From Haloterrigena sp. H1 (GTDB taxonomy: Archaea; Halobacteriota; Halobacteria; Halobacteriales; Natrialbaceae), in contig NZ_SMZK01000001.1 in assembly GCF_005938085.1 (NCBI RefSeq), positions 1,984,001 to 2,048,000 on the forward strand: 64,000 nt of DNA, given 5' to 3'. The notes beneath the pieces were generated by a model, which was not told where the DNA came from, made no database searches, and was given only the letters and a program-made list of their open reading frames with translations. This document shows positions 61,531 to 64,000 of the stretch, one piece after another. The position numbers and the translations under genes were made by a program. The stretch's first letter is position 1, and every line of letters starts with the position of its first letter.

Positions 61531-64000
61531 CTACGGGAGATCCGGCGAGCGATCCCGGAGCCACTCTGCAGGATAGACAGCCGTCATCCCTGGCGTGTCG
61601 ATGCGGAATTGTTGGGGTGGCGTGGTCTTTGCATACGTTTTCTCGACTCGAGGAGGCCCCTCGAGCGGATCGTTGAGCGCGGAGAGTATTTTGTGGCCAT
61701 CGGCCTGTTTCATGACGACCCAGATTGCAGCCTCGGGTTCGCACGCAGCCATTTTGTCGAAATCGACGGGTACTGCACGCCGGACATCGTGGTTGATACG
61801 TTCAACCTCCGCTGTGACAATGATCTCGCCATCGGCATCTACACCCGCGAGATCGAGTCGATGTTGATCGTCGAGTTCGTAATACGGAATGACTTCGGTG
61901 ACGTCCGACTGGGGATCTTCCGCGTACGCTTCTTCGAGATGCTGTCGGGTGACTTCGACGCCAAGGACGTGTTCACTGGATTCATCGAGATCACCGACTC
62001 CGTGGCCGTAATCGACGCCTTTGCGATAGCTTTCGCCGATTACAGACCGCCCTTCTGATGAAACGGTGTAGAGACGGTGTGGATGATCTGTATCGTGTCT
62101 GAGGAGGTCTGCCTCGAGCAATGGGACGATCTCGTCGGTTTCGATCCCGACGTACTCCTGCAGTCTAATCATCGAGTCGTGGAGAAGATCGTACTCGAGT
62201 GGATCATACCGAAGCTGCTGTGCGTTGTACACCGTCTGTAAGAAGAGCAGTTTTCGGTCACTCCAGTCAGAGAGATTTCGCTCTTCGGCTGTGAGCTTGA
62301 GGTTAATATCGCAGACAGGGATGTCGTCAGGCTCGACATCTGTGAGTGAACGACAGCACTCAATCGACCGTTTCATCCCCTCGATAGTCGGATCGTAGCG
62401 GTTCTCACAGGATCCACAACAGAGGGCGTGTATCGATTCGTCGTAGCTCACGTACTCGGGGAGCCGCTTCGTGTGTGGCAACAGCGAGTCAACCCGGAGT
62501 GACGCTTCTTCCGTTGTGTCATCCTCATCCGATCCGTTCTCGGTGCCCGGATGGTCGCTTTCATATTTGAGTCCAGATTCGTTCCACGTCTCAAGTGCAG
62601 TGAGTTCGAATGCTGTGTTGAAGGCCTGATACTGCTCGTCGCCAAGTGGAGTCTCACTTGCTGGGTGTCCATCGGGAGCGGGTAGTGATCGTCCGAGAAA
62701 CGGTCGTGGGGCAGGTGAGCCAAATGTGGCTGCAGGGCGGACGAGCCACTCGCCATGACGAATTGCTGCAAGCCGCCTGGCAACCTTTTTTGGTGGCACG
62801 TCGTCGGTCGCGAGCGCCTTCGCAAGATCGTCTTCGATGCTGACGTTACCAACGACGAACGTCCCGATCTCGTTGAGCGCTTCCTCGTACGTGTGATTCG
62901 ACGGATCTGGAGAATCGAGTTGACTGGGGAATTGAACGCCAAGCATGAGCGAGAGGCCAAACGATCGCCCTTGCGAGAGGAGGGTGTCGACCAGTTGTGT
63001 CGCGGCGATGTCTTTCGCTTCCTCGAGATAGAGGTTGACTCGTGGGGGCTGTTGGTGTGACGTTTTCTGGGCTGCTGAACGTGCTTTCAGTGCAATCCAC
63101 AGATTTGAGAGCAAGACGAGTGTCAGTGCGCGTTTAATCCGCTCTTCCATTCCACCGAAATCGAAGATAACGACGGTATCGTTGTCGATGACGTCTGTGA
63201 AATCGAAGTGAGGGTCTGTTTCGTCACTCTCAGTGTTGTCTTCCTCTGTGGGGGTATAATGGACGTGATCGAACAGCGGTGCAAGTCGGTCATCGGTTGC
63301 GATTATCTCGACTCGAGCCACGGCGCCACCGAGAACCATGTTGAAGACGTCTCGATCGCGTTCGAGCAATCCAGCGAAGTACTCGGTGAGTCGTTCATCC
63401 GAAGTCGGTGGCGGTGTTTGATCGCTCAGTGTACGCTGGAGCGCCCGGTAGAGATCTTTGTGTGAAACGGTATCGGTGCCGTGAATCGGGTCGTATAATG
63501 CTCGAAGGTGATTGCGAATCGCCTTCGTCGATTCCGTCGCTCCATAGTACTGTTCTTCGCCCATCAGCCCCGCGAGGATCTCTTCGTAATGGCCTGCGAT
63601 TCTCGAGCGTGCTTCTTCTCGTGAGAGCCCGGAATCGAGCAGCGACCTGATATCGAAAATCGACAGCGCAGGTAGTATTTCGGTGAGGTCGAAGTAGCTG
63701 ACGTCCTCGAGACCATCGTGTGCTGTGTAGTGTGCTTGAAGGAACTCCTCGGCGGTTCCCCCTCCCTTGTAATCGAAGAGGATCTCGGGGCCATCTGTGG
63801 CCTCGACGTTCGACAGCATTGCACCAGTTGTGAGAACGGATTTTCCGGAGCCTGTATCGCCGATGACGAAGAGATGTCTATCCTGAAGTGTTGGTGGAAG
63901 GACGAACGGGCTTTGGTAGGGTTGGCGGTCATCGGTTAGTGGCATGCAGAGCGCCTGTCCGGTTCCCGTGTATTGTGCGAGGTGATCCGGTGATGGCAGG
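61531..64000 (-). CDS. HerA/VirB4-type ATPase with C-terminal nuclease-like domain (5' end outside window)
   Basis: The frame stays open to the window edge, with protein-like residues before the internal ATG at 63945, so the gene is treated as 5'-partial with more than 820 codons. Shortly after comes Walker A GDTGSGKS, then FDYKGGG. A VIFDFGGMEERIKRALTLVL strand carries the Walker B position, with NLYLEEAKDIA following. A CCGSCENRYD and CC pair suggest a zinc-binding insertion. Near the end a winged-helix-like part precedes RLDLAGVDADGEIIVTAEVE, which resembles the D-(x)n-ExE core of PD-(D/E)xK nucleases. Such ATPases move DNA in conjugation or defence. Lower GC than its neighbours indicates transfer. 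Confidence 0.75.
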   Translation of the reverse strand, partial: LPSPDHLAQYTGTGQALCMPLTDDRQPYQSPFVLPPTLQDRHLFVIGDTGSGKSVLTTGAMLSNVEATDGPEILFDYKGGGTAEEFLQAHYTAHDGLEDVSYFDLTEILPALSIFDIRSLLDSGLSREEARSRIAGHYEEILAGLMGEEQYYGATESTKAIRNHLRALYDPIHGTDTVSHKDLYRALQRTLSDQTPPPTSDERLTEYFAGLLERDRDVFNMVLGGAVARVEIIATDDRLAPLFDHVHYTPTEEDNTESDETDPHFDFTDVIDNDTVVIFDFGGMEERIKRALTLVLLSNLWIALKARSAAQKTSHQQPPRVNLYLEEAKDIAATQLVDTLLSQGRSFGLSLMLGVQFPSQLDSPDPSNHTYEEALNEIGTFVVGNVSIEDDLAKALATDDVPPKKVARRLAAIRHGEWLVRPAATFGSPAPRPFLGRSLPAPDGHPASETPLGDEQYQAFNTAFELTALETWNESGLKYESDHPGTENGSDEDDTTEEASLRVDSLLPHTKRLPEYVSYDESIHALCCGSCENRYDPTIEGMKRSIECCRSLTDVEPDDIPVCDINLKLTAEERNLSDWSDRKLLFLQTVYNAQQLRYDPLEYDLLHDSMIRLQEYVGIETDEIVPLLEADLLRHDTDHPHRLYTVSSEGRSVIGESYRKGVDYGHGVGDLDESSEHVLGVEVTRQHLEEAYAEDPQSDVTEVIPYYELDDQHRLDLAGVDADGEIIVTAEVERINHDVRRAVPVDFDKMAACEPEAAIWVVMKQADGHKILSALNDPLEGPPRVEKTYAKTTPPQQFRIDTPGMTAVYPAEWLRDRSPDLP

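Noticed and set aside
61399..62058. A 219-codon plus-strand frame opposite the HerA-like gene
   Set aside because: It begins in the gene-poor flank and then overlaps the 3' end of the ATPase gene. The ATPase frame has clear motifs and is much longer.

Overview
The window is chromosomal (or megaplasmid) DNA of a haloarchaeon. The evidence is the high GC, strongly acidic proteomes, many twin-arginine (Tat) signals, leaderless genes with a TATA box about 25-30 nt before the start codon, a TFB transcription factor, HTH_10/bacterio-opsin-activator regulators, several small haloarchaea-only zinc proteins and an Orc1/Cdc6 origin. The trehalose genes (otsA/otsB) and the general gene content would fit the Natrialbales (Natrinema/Haloterrigena-like), but this placement is inference.

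Layout. 1-4.2 kb: the tail of an AlkP-superfamily phosphodiesterase, a QueC-like PP-loop ATPase and a polytopic GT-C-like membrane protein (surface glycan flavour). 4.2-5.8 kb: a TnpB element. 6.2-9.4 kb: two paralogous secreted beta-helix proteins with matching promoters. 9.7-16.4 kb: a DUF7344-type regulator, a TFB, an XPB-like helicase, a HerA-like ATPase and small genes. 16.4-20.4 kb: a DegT-like aminotransferase, a second AlkP-type enzyme and a FemAB/GNAT-like protein. 20.4-25.8 kb: a wHTH regulator, GlmM, a small zinc finger, GlmS and a DUF5786 protein. 26-30.9 kb: two Bat-like regulators and a USP. 31-34.3 kb: CcdA/TlpA/SCO redox genes next to a P19-like metal-binding lipoprotein. 34.4-37 kb: a replication origin with nine clear ORB repeats around an AT-rich core, and its cdc6. 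37-46.9 kb: a SnoaL-like protein, an M24 peptidase, otsA-otsB, a zincin, a third Bat-like regulator, an MTH865 protein and a CdrS/CdrL-like RHH regulator. 46.9-48.6 kb: a second TnpB element. 48.6-60.8 kb: cobyric acid synthase, a serine hydrolase, an ABC exporter, Nnr-MoaC, GlmU-like-GlmS2 and UppP. From about 60.8 kb to the right edge the sequence is visibly less GC-rich and ends in a HerA/VirB4-type ATPase with a nuclease-like tail, probably part of an integrated element.

Common threads. GlmS (two copies), GlmM, GlmU-like and UppP form a UDP-GlcNAc/lipid-carrier route that would feed glycan assembly, consistent with the GT-C-like, AlkP-like, DegT-like and GNAT-like genes.

The most interesting material is mobile or structural. 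The two TnpB elements both have Gly where the canonical RuvC-II Glu should be. Both carry a divergent 46-47-codon RHH-like gene, and both end so that the element supplies the TGA stop codon of the neighbouring host gene. A solo copy of the same element end lies inside the replication origin. Two diverged 82-bp palindromic repeats each start exactly at a stop codon, and a multi-hairpin palindrome sits in the uppP promoter.
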